A DNA stretch of 64,000 nucleotides, from the NCBI RefSeq assembly GCF_003989135.1, contig NZ_RYZZ01000001.1:186001-250000 (forward strand). The letters are read 5' to 3'. Made by a program: the position numbers and the translations under genes. Shown here in pieces: positions 41,524-49,790 of this stretch. The notes beneath the pieces were generated by a model. The model saw only the letters and a program-made list of their open reading frames with translations. It had not been told where the DNA came from and searched no databases. The DNA is from Peribacillus cavernae. GTDB taxonomy: Bacteria > Bacillota > Bacilli > Bacillales > DSM-1321. Every line of letters begins with the position of its first letter. Position 1 is the stretch's first letter.

Positions 41524-42618
41524 TTATTCAAGGTTATACAACTCTTTTGCATTTTCGAAAAAGATTCGTCGTTTTAAATCCTCTGGCATTTTAGGAAAAG
41601 ATCTCGTTGGTGAATCGAAATCCCAATGTGGATAGTCTGTAGAAAACATAAGAATATTTTTGGCGTCCATCATTTCAAAATTCATCAAAAGATGCTTCGG
41701 GTCATCCGGGCTTTCGATCGGTTGAGAAGTAAGACGGACGTGCTCTTTTATATATTCACTTGGACGCTTTTTCACCCATGGGACCTCTTCGCGTAAAGGT
41801 TTCCATTCACTGTCTAAGCGCCATAATAGCGAAGGAAGCCATGCGGAGCCGCCTTCGACCATAACTAGCTTTAATCTAGGAAACTTTTCAAATACCCCTT
41901 CGGTTATAAAACTAACAAGATGAGCTTGAGCCGATAACGGCAAACAGGTGTGCCATTCCATATACGTTGTTGGATATCCAGCAACATGCGACTGATTTAT
42001 ACCAACTCCTTCCGTTCCCGGATGGAAAGCGATCGGCAGACCATGCTTCTCGCATGCCTCATAGATCGGGTGAAATTGTTGTTGTCCATAAGGAGCAGTT
42101 GATCCAGAATCCATCATGACTTGCACGAAATGAGGGTGTCCAGCCCAACGCTCGATTTCACGTGCAGCAGCCTGGGGATTTTGTGGAGCAACGGTGATAG
42201 ATCCTTTATAGCGACCATCATCGTTATTGTTGTCAAGCCAATCAGCGGCAAGCCAGTCATTAAAAGCTGCGGCGATAGCTGCTGCAAAATCCGGGTTTGA
42301 ATATCGCGAAACAAAAGCGCGAGGCAGCAAAATCGCGTAATTAATGCCGTATTCATCTAGTAGCTGCTTTCGTGTAAACTCTGGGTCGGAACATGGGTAT
42401 CCTCCATCTGGTGTAACAGAATCTAATCGATTCACATGAATCGGATTATCATACATCCCCCTTAACCCAGTTTGAGCGTTAAAACGACTTTTCCATGGTT
42501 CAGACATATAGGATTGAATCACTTGATAACTTTTTGGATGAGGATGAACGTCACAGTCGATAATTCCATTTAACTTTTTCCCTGTTTCCATCGCTTTTTG
42601 TTCCTCTATTTTGGCCAT
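41524..42618 (-). CDS. Amidohydrolase family protein (ACMSD-like), block C first
   Basis: A 364-residue enzyme from the chosen start. Motifs are GIIDCDVHPH, AFHPGTEGVG, LVMVEGGSAW and FSTDYPHWDFDSPT. The start at 42618 (MAKIEEQKAME) is chosen because GCAGGAGGTGTTTCGT precedes it; a start 16 codons earlier has no proper site and would overlap the Rieske gene. It is most like the block B enzyme (shared GEG..GIN motif and TTYMEWH region). It follows a Rieske gene after 28 bases. Confidence 0.9.
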   Translation of the reverse strand: MAKIEEQKAMETGKKLNGIIDCDVHPHPKSYQVIQSYMSEPWKSRFNAQTGLRGMYDNPIHVNRLDSVTPDGGYPCSDPEFTRKQLLDEYGINYAILLPRAFVSRYSNPDFAAAIAAAFNDWLAADWLDNNNDDGRYKGSITVAPQNPQAAAREIERWAGHPHFVQVMMDSGSTAPYGQQQFHPIYEACEKHGLPIAFHPGTEGVGINQSHVAGYPTTYMEWHTCLPLSAQAHLVSFITEGVFEKFPRLKLVMVEGGSAWLPSLLWRLDSEWKPLREEVPWVKKRPSEYIKEHVRLTSQPIESPDDPKHLLMNFEMMDAKNILMFSTDYPHWDFDSPTRSFPKMPEDLKRRIFFENAKELYNLE

Positions 42619-42646
42619 ACGAAACACCTCCTGCATTTCTAAAAGC

Positions 42647-43069
42647 TTATACATGAACAAGAACATAGTTAGATTTTATAGTGACGAGGTACGTCTCCAC
42701 TTGTGCATTTATCATTTCTACATCAGATTCCTCTACCGTCACGTCATAACTTTTTACCAAGCACCGTTTTGGATCAACTATTGATTTTCCTGTTTTTATA
42801 TCAAACTCCCAGCCATGCCAGGGACAACGAAGAACTTCACCCTTCTTAACAAAAGAAACATCGAAGCCCTCCGAACTGCTGCCGTTATAAACAGTCATAC
42901 CGCCAACACTGCCTTTACATAGCTCAGCTCCTTGATGCGGGCAAGAATTTCTTAAGGCATAGAACTCACCATTCACATTAAAAACACAAATAGACTTTCC
43001 ATTTACGGAAATAAACTTTTTCTCTCCTGCTGGAATTTCTTCAACGGTTGCAACAATATGCTTTTTCAT
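42647..43069 (-). CDS. Rieske [2Fe-2S] ferredoxin-like protein, block C proximal
   Basis: A 140-residue protein with CPHQGAELC and CPWHGWEFDIKTGKS as cluster ligands. The loop between them (GSVGGMTVYNGSSSEGFDV) is the longest of the four paralogues. A C-terminal extension with NAQVETYLVTIKSNYVLVHV resembles that of the distal copy. Its start overlaps the IclR gene's stop by 4 bases, so regulator and Rieske protein are co-translated, an unusual arrangement. It leads the enzyme part of the block C operon. Confidence 0.92.
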   Translation of the reverse strand: MKKHIVATVEEIPAGEKKFISVNGKSICVFNVNGEFYALRNSCPHQGAELCKGSVGGMTVYNGSSSEGFDVSFVKKGEVLRCPWHGWEFDIKTGKSIVDPKRCLVKSYDVTVEESDVEMINAQVETYLVTIKSNYVLVHV

Positions 43070-43860
43070 TCCACATCCGCTCCCGAACGTTTTAATAAGG
43101 TTGCTTCCCTTTTATAACCTAGAACATTTGAGATTTCCCCTGTCTCCTCCATCACTAATTTAATAATTAATTGTTCCTTCGTTTTATCAAAACGGTCGAC
43201 AGGTACTGTATAAATAATGCTTCCAATTACTTTTTCCGAGGCATCGAATATAGGTGCACCAACACTCAAAGAACCCAACAGACGCTCGTTGGCTGTGATT
43301 ATATAACCATCATCACGAATTTTTTCAATTTCATTCTTGAGTTCGATTCTTTTTACCTTATCGACGTTTTCTGCTTTAAAGACATCCTCCAGCTCTTTTT
43401 CATCAAGAAAGGCTAAAATTGCTTTACCGCTTGCAGCTATTGTGATCGATTGTAATAGACCGATTCCAAGAACATACTGCAATGCATGCGAACCATGAAC
43501 ACTGTCAATAAAGGCCAGCTTTTTATGAGACGGATTATATTGTGCAAGATATATGGATTCGTCTAATGTTGAAGCCAACTTTTCCATAAAAGGTTTTGCT
43601 ACTTTTTTTAAAGTCGCTTGGGATGAGATGATGGAAGCCATGCGGATCATTTCCGGACCAAAACTGTACTTTCCAGTGACTGATGAAACTTCCAACATAT
43701 TTTCATCTCTTAAGGTTTTGAGAATTCGATGTAAAGAACTTGTTGGGATACCCAGATCTCGGGCTAGCTCATGAACACCCCATTCTGCTTTTTCATCAGT
43801 AAAGGCCTTTAATACTGCAAACGTTTTCGAGATCACATTATTTGAATATCGTGTACTCAT
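43066..43860 (-). CDS. IclR-family transcriptional regulator (block C)
   Basis: A 264-residue regulator with an N-terminal winged helix (about 8-70; LARDLGIPTSSLHRILKTLRD) and a C-terminal IclR effector domain (TIAASGKAILAFLDEKELED, VGAPIFDASEKVIGSI). It is the first gene of the operon with two Rieske and three amidohydrolase genes and is divergent from the Nramp-like and FAD oxidoreductase genes. An inverted repeat at 43907-43951 just upstream is a likely operator. It should sense a pathway compound, probably an acid. Confidence 0.92.
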   Translation of the reverse strand: MSTRYSNNVISKTFAVLKAFTDEKAEWGVHELARDLGIPTSSLHRILKTLRDENMLEVSSVTGKYSFGPEMIRMASIISSQATLKKVAKPFMEKLASTLDESIYLAQYNPSHKKLAFIDSVHGSHALQYVLGIGLLQSITIAASGKAILAFLDEKELEDVFKAENVDKVKRIELKNEIEKIRDDGYIITANERLLGSLSVGAPIFDASEKVIGSIIYTVPVDRFDKTKEQLIIKLVMEETGEISNVLGYKREATLLKRSGADVE

Positions 43861-43906
43861 TTTCTTAAACTCCTTTAGTGTTAGAGTCCAGATTAATTAT
43901 TCCGTT

Positions 43907-43951
43907 ATTTGGGACAACGTACCATATTATAAGATAAAAAATATCCCAAAT
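43907..43951. promoter_or_regulatory. Candidate IclR operator, block C
   Basis: ATTTGGGA (43907-43914) and TCCCAAAT (43944-43951) are perfect inverted 8-base repeats, with an AT-rich centre that could hold the promoter (TATAAG and related). Located 47 bases before the IclR start, it may control both this operon and the divergent one. Confidence 0.45.
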
Positions 43952-44148
43952 AGATAGTCGAATTTGGTATATTAATTGTATAGAATATTCTAACTACTTG
44001 CAATAGTTATTTATACAATTTCTATAAAACTCCTCATGACTTTTTTGAAACGCCTCGAATTCTCGAAGAACACTTTTTTAACACAAATTTCATTATCCGG
44101 TATCTCGCATTAACCATTTATGCGAATAGTAATAACTTTCAGAAAACA

Positions 44149-44177
44149 TTGACAACCAATTGGATGGCTGATATGAT
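44149..44177 (+). promoter_or_regulatory. Sigma-A-type promoter for the second Nramp-like gene
   Basis: TTGACA (44149-44154) and TATGAT (44172-44177) with a 17-base spacer. Transcription would start near 44184, leaving a leader of about 540 bases before the Nramp-like gene. Confidence 0.65.
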
Positions 44178-44375
44178 TTTTTCTAATCTCCCACAACATA
44201 ATAATAATAACAATACATACACCTATCATAAACCAACTATTCAAACTGTCATTAGATCTTTCCATTTAATCAAAAAACTATTCTTATTTTATCCTCCTAG
44301 TTCATCTTCCTTATGTCATAGACTGACGAAACAACAGAAAGTTTGTTTTTTTAGAATTTGAGAGTGGCTCTCGAA

Positions 44376-44408
44376 TCATTCAGAATAATGGTCTGAATGA
44401 GATAGTTT
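44376..44408 (+). terminator. Leader hairpin with T-run, possible attenuator
   Basis: TCATTCAGA and TCTGAATGA pair perfectly around a 7-base loop, followed after six bases by TTTTT. It lies inside the long leader of the Nramp-like gene. AT-rich stem, so strength is uncertain. Confidence 0.4.
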
Positions 44409-44720
44409 TTCATGTCCATTCCCAATTTATTGGTTTGTATTAAATACTTGAAAAGCAAATATAAATAATAAATAAGATGTTGGAATGATTATACTTTTCC
44501 TGATATATATAAGTAAAAGTTTTATAAAAAGGTTTTTTGTGCCCCAGAAGTTGAACGCCATTCTATTATTCGGAACGATTATCTGTTTTACCATTCTTCC
44601 TTAAGGAGATGATGAAACATCTTAAACAATATATGTAGGTCGAGACACCCACCGAGCTTACCAAATTGTATATTGTAACATTCGAATAATTAAAAATATC
44701 ATGTGAAGGGGATTATTAAA
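44409..44720 (+). other. Remainder of the leader, nothing recognised
   Basis: About 310 AT-rich bases between the leader hairpin and the Nramp-like start. No open frame with a ribosome binding site and no known riboswitch core was seen. Confidence 0.35.
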
Positions 44721-46031
44721 ATGAGCGATACGAATCTAAAACCTGAAATCTCTCCTAGGATCCAACCTAAGAAAAACATTTTTAAAGAAGTAATGAAATC
44801 ATATGGACCGGGAATCATTGCTGTTCTTTCCTGGTTAGGCGCCGGAGACCTGGTTAATGCTTCTATTTCTGGTGCGAACTATGGCTATGCTCTTATGTGG
44901 GTACTCGCTCTTTCATTACTTATTCGTTTTGTCATTACAAACATTATGTCCCGCTACCAACTCTGTAATAACGAAGGTTTGACCATTTTGGAAGGGTTTA
45001 CAAAACTCCATCGATTTTACCCTTATTTCCTTGGTGCTTATGCTTTGATTATGGCGCATTTGTTTAACTCCTATATGATTAAAGGTGTTGGGGAAGTATT
45101 TGCATGGTTGTTTCATTTCGGCCATCCGTTTATGTGGTCCATTATAGCCGTCCTCACTGGGGTTTTCGTCATTGGAAAAGATATATATAACTCCATCGAA
45201 AATTTAATGAAGGTATTATTGGCAATTATGACATTCTCATTTATTGGATTAGCTATCTGGTCAACACCAGATGTTGGCGGCATTTTGAAAGGAACGATTG
45301 GTTTTAGTATTCCAAAAGATGAAGGCTTTTATGGAGCATTCTTGATGGCCGTTTCTCTGACTGGAGCGGTTGCAGGTTCGATCGCAAACTTCCTTTACCC
45401 TTATTTCATGAAAGATAAAGGTTGGATAAGTCCAATTCATAAGAGACTTCAGCGTAATGATCTGTTATTTGCCATTATTATGGCAATCGTTATTAATTTA
45501 TCAATCTGGATTGTTGGGGCTGAAATATTAAGACCGAATGGTATTCAAGTGAACACGATCGGTGACCTGGCTGATGCCTTATCCCTTCATCTTGGGTACG
45601 TAGGCTCTCTCATTTTTTATCTTGGTGTATTTGGCGCACTATATAGCAGTATCATCGGATTCGCTGCAGGGTTCCCCAAATTGATTATTGACTCTATTCA
45701 TAAGATTAAACCCGAACGAAGAGAAAAGTTCGGAGAGAAACTTGAAAATGATCCATGGTTTAAATGGTTCAGTTTATTTATCCTTATTTCACCTCTTATA
45801 TGGTCTGTACCGGGGGCACCAGGGTTTGTTTCCTTAGTTGTCTTTGTAAACATATTGTCCGTCGTTGGGTTACCCGTGATTTCCGTAGGTCTACTTATCC
45901 TCTCCAATCAGAAAAAACTGTTAGGAAAGTACACCAATAACTGGTTTGAAAACATTTTACTAACAGCCACAACTATATTAGCTATTTATTCATCTATCAC
46001 GCTGGCACAGGACATCATCTCAAAATTGTAA
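44721..46031 (+). CDS. Nramp-related transporter (block C)
   Basis: A membrane protein of 436 residues and about 11 helices, closely similar to that at 17505 (for example VNASISGANYGYALMWVLAL against VNASISGSSYGYSLMWILPL). The Nramp DPGN motif of helix 1 is GAGD here, and helix 6 has AGSIANFLYPYFMKDKGW rather than the metal-binding Met-Pro-His motif. The substrate is therefore probably not the usual divalent metal. The ATG at 44721 follows AAGGGGATTATTAAA; a GTG six codons earlier is less likely. It is followed by an FAD oxidoreductase gene. Confidence 0.85.
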   Translation: MSDTNLKPEISPRIQPKKNIFKEVMKSYGPGIIAVLSWLGAGDLVNASISGANYGYALMWVLALSLLIRFVITNIMSRYQLCNNEGLTILEGFTKLHRFYPYFLGAYALIMAHLFNSYMIKGVGEVFAWLFHFGHPFMWSIIAVLTGVFVIGKDIYNSIENLMKVLLAIMTFSFIGLAIWSTPDVGGILKGTIGFSIPKDEGFYGAFLMAVSLTGAVAGSIANFLYPYFMKDKGWISPIHKRLQRNDLLFAIIMAIVINLSIWIVGAEILRPNGIQVNTIGDLADALSLHLGYVGSLIFYLGVFGALYSSIIGFAAGFPKLIIDSIHKIKPERREKFGEKLENDPWFKWFSLFILISPLIWSVPGAPGFVSLVVFVNILSVVGLPVISVGLLILSNQKKLLGKYTNNWFENILLTATTILAIYSSITLAQDIISKL

Positions 46032-46069
46032 ACGTGTGAAATCTAACTTTATTTGAAGTTCTGTAAGGA

Positions 46070-46099
46070 GTTGGGGAAATTCTAATTCTCCACATTTTT
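46070..46099 (+). terminator. Possible terminator after the Nramp-like gene
   Basis: GGGGAA pairs with TTCTCC (one wobble) around a 7-base loop, then CATTTTTAG. Partial readthrough into the FAD oxidoreductase gene is likely. Confidence 0.4.
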
Positions 46100-46161
46100 A
46101 GAGTGTTTAACTTGGAAAATCCAACCTGAAAAATCGGTCAACTAAAATGAAGGAGGTTGAA

Positions 46162-47481
46162 ATGAAAAAAATTAATGAACCATCAAGAGAAATCCCAATA
46201 ACAAATGAAACAAGTGTTTTGGTCGTTGGCGGAGGAGCAGCAGGATTGTCAGCAGCTATAGCAGCCAGGAGAATGGGGTGCGATGTAACGCTTATAGAAA
46301 AGTACGGCTTTTTAGGAGGAACCCTTACCTCTGTCACACTAGGAAGCTTTTGCGGAATATTTACTGTTACAGAGGACAGTATTAAACCCGTTGTCAAAGG
46401 ATTCCAAGAGGAAATCATTGAGCGATTAAAAATGTATAATGGTGTTTCCGAAGCAAAGCGCTGGCTAAAAACGGCATCTGTTCCATACGACACGACCTCC
46501 TTCAAACGGGTTGCTGATGAACTGGTTGAAGAAGCAGGGGTTCAAATACTGTACCACACACTAGCTGTATCTGTGATAAAGGAACATAACCAGGTGAAAG
46601 GAGTGATCATCGAGAATAAAAACGGACGTTCCGCTATTATGGCAGACGTCATCATAGATGCCTCGGGTGATGGAGATATTATCAGCATGGCGGGCGGCGA
46701 ATATTCAGTGGGTGATAATGGCATAACACAATTTCCATCCTCTATGTTCCGGATGGTGAATGTAAATACTGAAAAGCTATCATCACTAAGCAGGGAAGAG
46801 GTAACCGAGTATTTCCAAAAAGCAGTAAACGATGGATATCCATTGCCAAGAGTGGCTGGAGGAATACACCTAAACCCCATAGATCACGTCGTGCATCTAA
46901 ATGTTACCAAAGTTTCAAATGAAGGTGAAGTGCCTATTAATCCGCTAGACACTAGTCAACTGACATATGCCGAAATGGAAGGCAGGAAGCAAGTATTTTT
47001 ATACGAAAGAGTTTTACAAAAGTATGTCCCTGGTTTTGAGAAAGCAAGAGTCATTGACATTGGACCAAGTATCGGAATTAGAGAGGCAAGACTCATTAAA
47101 GGTGACTATACCCTGACCTCCGATGACGTACTTTCATGTCGAAAATTTGAAGATGCTATCGCATGTGGTGCCTGGCCGGTTGAAATGCATGATAGCGGCA
47201 ATAAAACTCGCTGGGTATGGATCGAACCAGGCAACTTTTATACAATACCTTACCAGAGCCTTATACCGGCTCGCCTTGAAAACGTGCTGATGGCCGGCCG
47301 AAATATATCAGCAACTCATGAAGCACAGGCTTCTGTCAGAGTCTCGGCCATTTGTATGGCCATGGGCCAAGCCGCAGGCATAGCAGCATATTTGGCACTC
47401 TCACAAGAAAATCAAGTTAGACATATTTCAGTCGAAAAGCTCCAAAAGTTGTTGCTGGATAACAATGCTTTCTTACCTTAA
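46162..47481 (+). CDS. FAD-dependent oxidoreductase (FAD_oxidored family)
   Basis: A flavoprotein of 439 residues from the chosen start. The dinucleotide-binding motif VLVVGGGAAGLSAAIAARRMG and IEKYGFLGGTLTSVTLGSFCG are typical of the FAD_oxidored (PF12831-type) family, and the C-terminal LMAGRNISATHEAQASVRV with GQAAGIAA closes the FAD site. Some members accept electrons from organic acids or act with heterodisulfide-reductase-like proteins; most are uncharacterised. The start at 46162 follows GAAGGAGGTTGAA. Near the amidohydrolase-Rieske operon, it could be the electron donor or acceptor of the Rieske proteins, but that is inference. Confidence 0.85.
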   Translation: MKKINEPSREIPITNETSVLVVGGGAAGLSAAIAARRMGCDVTLIEKYGFLGGTLTSVTLGSFCGIFTVTEDSIKPVVKGFQEEIIERLKMYNGVSEAKRWLKTASVPYDTTSFKRVADELVEEAGVQILYHTLAVSVIKEHNQVKGVIIENKNGRSAIMADVIIDASGDGDIISMAGGEYSVGDNGITQFPSSMFRMVNVNTEKLSSLSREEVTEYFQKAVNDGYPLPRVAGGIHLNPIDHVVHLNVTKVSNEGEVPINPLDTSQLTYAEMEGRKQVFLYERVLQKYVPGFEKARVIDIGPSIGIREARLIKGDYTLTSDDVLSCRKFEDAIACGAWPVEMHDSGNKTRWVWIEPGNFYTIPYQSLIPARLENVLMAGRNISATHEAQASVRVSAICMAMGQAAGIAAYLALSQENQVRHISVEKLQKLLLDNNAFLP

Positions 47482-47614
47482 AAGTATCTTACCAGGAATT
47501 GAATGTGTGGAAAAGATTCTTGAGCTGCGACTTGCATGTTGATTCGATTCAACATAATAGGAAAGCCACACACCTCATCACTTTTCAATTTGTTTTGCCA
47601 GTATTGAGTCTAAA

Positions 47615-47655
47615 ATCCCATGGAAAGTATCACTATTCAATCACTTCCATGGGAT
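47615..47655. terminator. Hairpin between convergent genes
   Basis: ATCCCATGGAAAGT and ACTTCCATGGGAT pair with one bulged A; on the minus strand TTTTAG follows. It probably ends the sigma-factor gene and blocks readthrough from the FAD oxidoreductase. Confidence 0.55.
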
Positions 47656-47673
47656 CGGTTTGCAAAAAGGGAA

Positions 47674-48168
47674 TTAAGTTGAATAAGCCGCCCAGTTTTT
47701 CCTCAGCTTTTTCAATGCCGATTGTCTCCATGACTTAACGGCTGCCACACTTACCCCCAATTGTTCGGCAATCTCGGTCAATGACTTGTCCTCCTGGAAA
47801 GTTAGCATCACCCATTTCGACTGGTTTTTCGTTAAACCCTCACAATAGGATTGAAGCCTTTCGGGCTGCAATGGCTCATCCCGGATTGGAATTTCCTCCC
47901 CAAAATCATTTGATTCGAATTCTAACGGAGTATTCCTCGTTTCAAGCAGGTGCTCCTTTTTTAATTCATTCAGGATCCTTCCTTTCACATTGCCATAAGC
48001 ATAGGACAGAAACTTACCCTTTGTTGGATCAAATTTGGATTGGGCTTCCCACAGTCCGATCAGCCCAACCTGAAAAAACTCTTCTTTGTTTTTGTAAATA
48101 GACAAAGATTTGATAATGTGATGAATCATCGGAGTATACTGGTCTGCAAGCTTTGAAAAATCATCCAT
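47674..48168 (-). CDS. Sigma-70 family RNA polymerase sigma factor
   Basis: A 164-residue small sigma factor. Region 2 (about 5-75) includes FFQVGLIGLWEAQSKFDPTK and FLSYAYGNVKGRILNELKK; region 4 (about 105-160) has SLTEIAEQLGVSVAAVKSWR, the -35-binding helix-turn-helix. The FDPTKGKFLSYA motif is like that of SigH/SigB-type group 3 factors and competence ComX-like factors. No anti-sigma gene is adjacent. A comK homologue lies upstream on the same strand, so a link with competence or late-growth gene expression is plausible but unproven. Confidence 0.9.
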   Translation of the reverse strand: MDDFSKLADQYTPMIHHIIKSLSIYKNKEEFFQVGLIGLWEAQSKFDPTKGKFLSYAYGNVKGRILNELKKEHLLETRNTPLEFESNDFGEEIPIRDEPLQPERLQSYCEGLTKNQSKWVMLTFQEDKSLTEIAEQLGVSVAAVKSWRQSALKKLRKNWAAYST

Positions 48169-48376
48169 TCATTCTACACCTTTTGAAAAGCGCGCTTTTC
48201 GGTTATTCCCGGGTGCTTAAAATATAATTGAATTTTTCGATGCCTGCGAAGACGGAAAGTGAGCATTTTATGACTGAAAACGCAACTTTTGAAGTAAAAA
48301 AGAGAGGAAAACTGAAATTTTTGCTAAAAAAAGAACAATAAGAACATTATTATCAAATTCCAAAACTTTCGACACA

Positions 48377-48406
48377 AAAAGAGCCGATAGAAAACCCGGC
48401 TCTTTT
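48377..48406 (-). terminator. Rho-independent terminator after comK
   Basis: AAAAGAGCCG and CGGCTCTTTT form a perfect 10-base stem with a 10-base loop; TTTTTGTG follows on the minus strand. The remaining 300 bases between comK and the sigma gene hold no recognised gene. Confidence 0.8.
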
Positions 48407-48494
48407 ACATAACTTATTCTTTACTCTTTTTTAAAATCCTTTACAACTTAAATGACAAAAAGTCTTTACAAATGAGATTCAATTGCTCCTACTC

Positions 48495-49064
48495 TCATTC
48501 TCCTCTTTTCCTAAATGTATAATAGTTATGACCAGTCTCTTTACAAACGTGGAAACCGCCGTTAGAGTCAACAAAATATGTAAACGTTCCCGAGTTTCTG
48601 TTCTTTAATTGTATGTAGAGCTGACCGGCTATCGAGACTCTTCTCTTAAGTAAATGAAATTTCATATCAAGCACAACCCTATGACCATGCTTCAGTATAA
48701 CCATCGAAGTGTAGGCATCTATTTTTAAAATGTTTTCAATATTATGGTAAGCAAACCAGATGCAATCGGCATGGTCAATCCCCTTGCAAGGAAACCAGAT
48801 GATATTCTGAGCTGAATGAACAGCAATCGGAGACATGTTATGGTTTCCGATTATCGATTTTGCCCCTTTTATCGCGCCTTTTAAGTTGGATCCATAAAAG
48901 AGGATGCTATCATTAATAATCGTTAAAGGCTTTTCGTCGATTAACAGCGAACGGACTCCTTCAAGCAAACGTGTATTTTGATTGCCGAATGAATCATATT
49001 CCGATGTAAGCATGCTCGATTCTAAGTTGATTAGATATTTTTCCTGTACTTTCATTTGTTTCAC
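48495..49064 (-). CDS. comK: ComK competence transcription factor homologue
   Basis: A 189-residue protein similar in length and pattern to B. subtilis ComK (192 residues). Recognisable parts are LLIDEKPLTIINDSILFYGS followed by GAIKGAKSIIG, then SPIAVHSAQNIIWFPC and DCIWFAYHNIENI. ComK activates genes for DNA uptake by binding A/T-tract boxes. It lacks the extended C-terminal part of the B. subtilis protein in the same form. No clear pair of AAAA-N5-TTTT boxes was found in the upstream 200 bases. It is a single-gene unit with its own terminator. Confidence 0.85.
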   Translation of the reverse strand: MKQMKVQEKYLINLESSMLTSEYDSFGNQNTRLLEGVRSLLIDEKPLTIINDSILFYGSNLKGAIKGAKSIIGNHNMSPIAVHSAQNIIWFPCKGIDHADCIWFAYHNIENILKIDAYTSMVILKHGHRVVLDMKFHLLKRRVSIAGQLYIQLKNRNSGTFTYFVDSNGGFHVCKETGHNYYTFRKRGE

Positions 49065-49130
49065 TCCCTTTTCATATATAGAAAATAAGGGTATACTAAA
49101 CTCTTAGTTGGGTATATCCGGCTACAAACT

Positions 49131-49169
49131 CCCTCAGGTATATGTCTTCCCGGACGAGCTACCTGAGGG
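49131..49169 (+). terminator. Hairpin upstream of comK
   Basis: CCCTCAGGTA and TACCTGAGGG are perfect 10-base arms with a 19-base loop; GGGTTTTATC follows on the plus strand. It lies 67 bases before the comK start codon, so on the minus strand it would be part of the comK leader and could affect its expression. Confidence 0.5.
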
Positions 49170-49245
49170 TTTTATCGTTCACCTTTCACATGATCAACAC
49201 CTCCTTCAAAAATAGTACTTCTTAAAAACAGTAGAATAATTTCGC

Positions 49246-49283
49246 AAAAAAAAGCCATCTTATGCAAAGGTAAAGGCTTTTTT
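49246..49283 (-). terminator. Terminator of the small broken gene upstream of comK
   Basis: AAAAAAAAGCC and GGCTTTTTT form the arms, leaving a T-run of eight on the minus strand. It lies about 115 bases after the small open frame at 49398. Confidence 0.6.
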
Positions 49284-49312
49284 CGTCTACAGGATAATTA
49301 TACTATTTATTT

Positions 49313-49333
49313 GAAAATACTGTAAGTATTTTC
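49313..49333. repeat. AT-rich palindrome
   Basis: GAAAATAC and GTATTTTC flank TGTAA, giving a perfect 8-base inverted repeat. Too AT-rich for a terminator; possibly an operator. Confidence 0.35.
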
Positions 49334-49397
49334 TTCTGAACTCACAAAAAATTCAAAATTTTTTAAATTACATGACCTTGTTCCTGATTCTATTGAT

Positions 49398-49517
49398 CTA
49401 TATTATTAATATCCGTATTGTCGTTTCAACACAATTGTTATCATCAAGTTTCTCTTCTATATAAATAATAGAACGTCCGTTTCCTATTTTCAAATATCTT
49501 GGCTAGTGTTTCACCAT
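49398..49517 (-). pseudogene. Small open frame with an internal stop codon
   Basis: GGAGGGAGATGA at ideal distance precedes an ATG at 49517, but the fifth codon is TAG. After it the same frame runs on as PRYLKIGNGRSIIYIEEKLD followed by DNNCVETTIRILII to a stop at 49398. An overlapping frame (MNGETLAKIFENRK...) also starts near the same site. The ribosome binding site and the following terminator suggest a genuine small gene lost by a nonsense mutation. The family is unknown. Confidence 0.35.
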
Positions 49518-49790
49518 TCATCTCCCTCCTTACTGGCCTATACCAACCGGCCATGCTGAAAACAATTTCAACTAACATAATATAAATACTCAGAATATTT
49601 TTTTCCCATAAATCGAAAAAATCTCCTTCACGCGATAGAATTCTTTTTTCAGGGCATTTACCCAAGCAATTTCCTCTGAAATGCATATATGTATATATGG
49701 ATCAAATGCCTAATTAAAGGTAGTTGAGTAAATGACTAAAAAAACCAAAGTTTCTCAAGAAGCAAAAGCAAACTGGACAGGAGTGATAGC

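Noticed and set aside
42619-42666. N-terminal extension of the block C first amidohydrolase starting at 42666
   Set aside because: It would overlap the Rieske gene by 20 bases and lacks a ribosome binding site, whereas the ATG at 42618 has GGAGG at ideal spacing.
44149-44361. A 70-codon plus-strand frame with an Asn run
   Set aside because: It begins at the TTGACA promoter element and arises from an AAT/AAC low-complexity stretch; no ribosome binding site.
46107-46505. A 132-codon open frame opposite the FAD oxidoreductase
   Set aside because: Antisense to the strongly supported FAD-binding domain.
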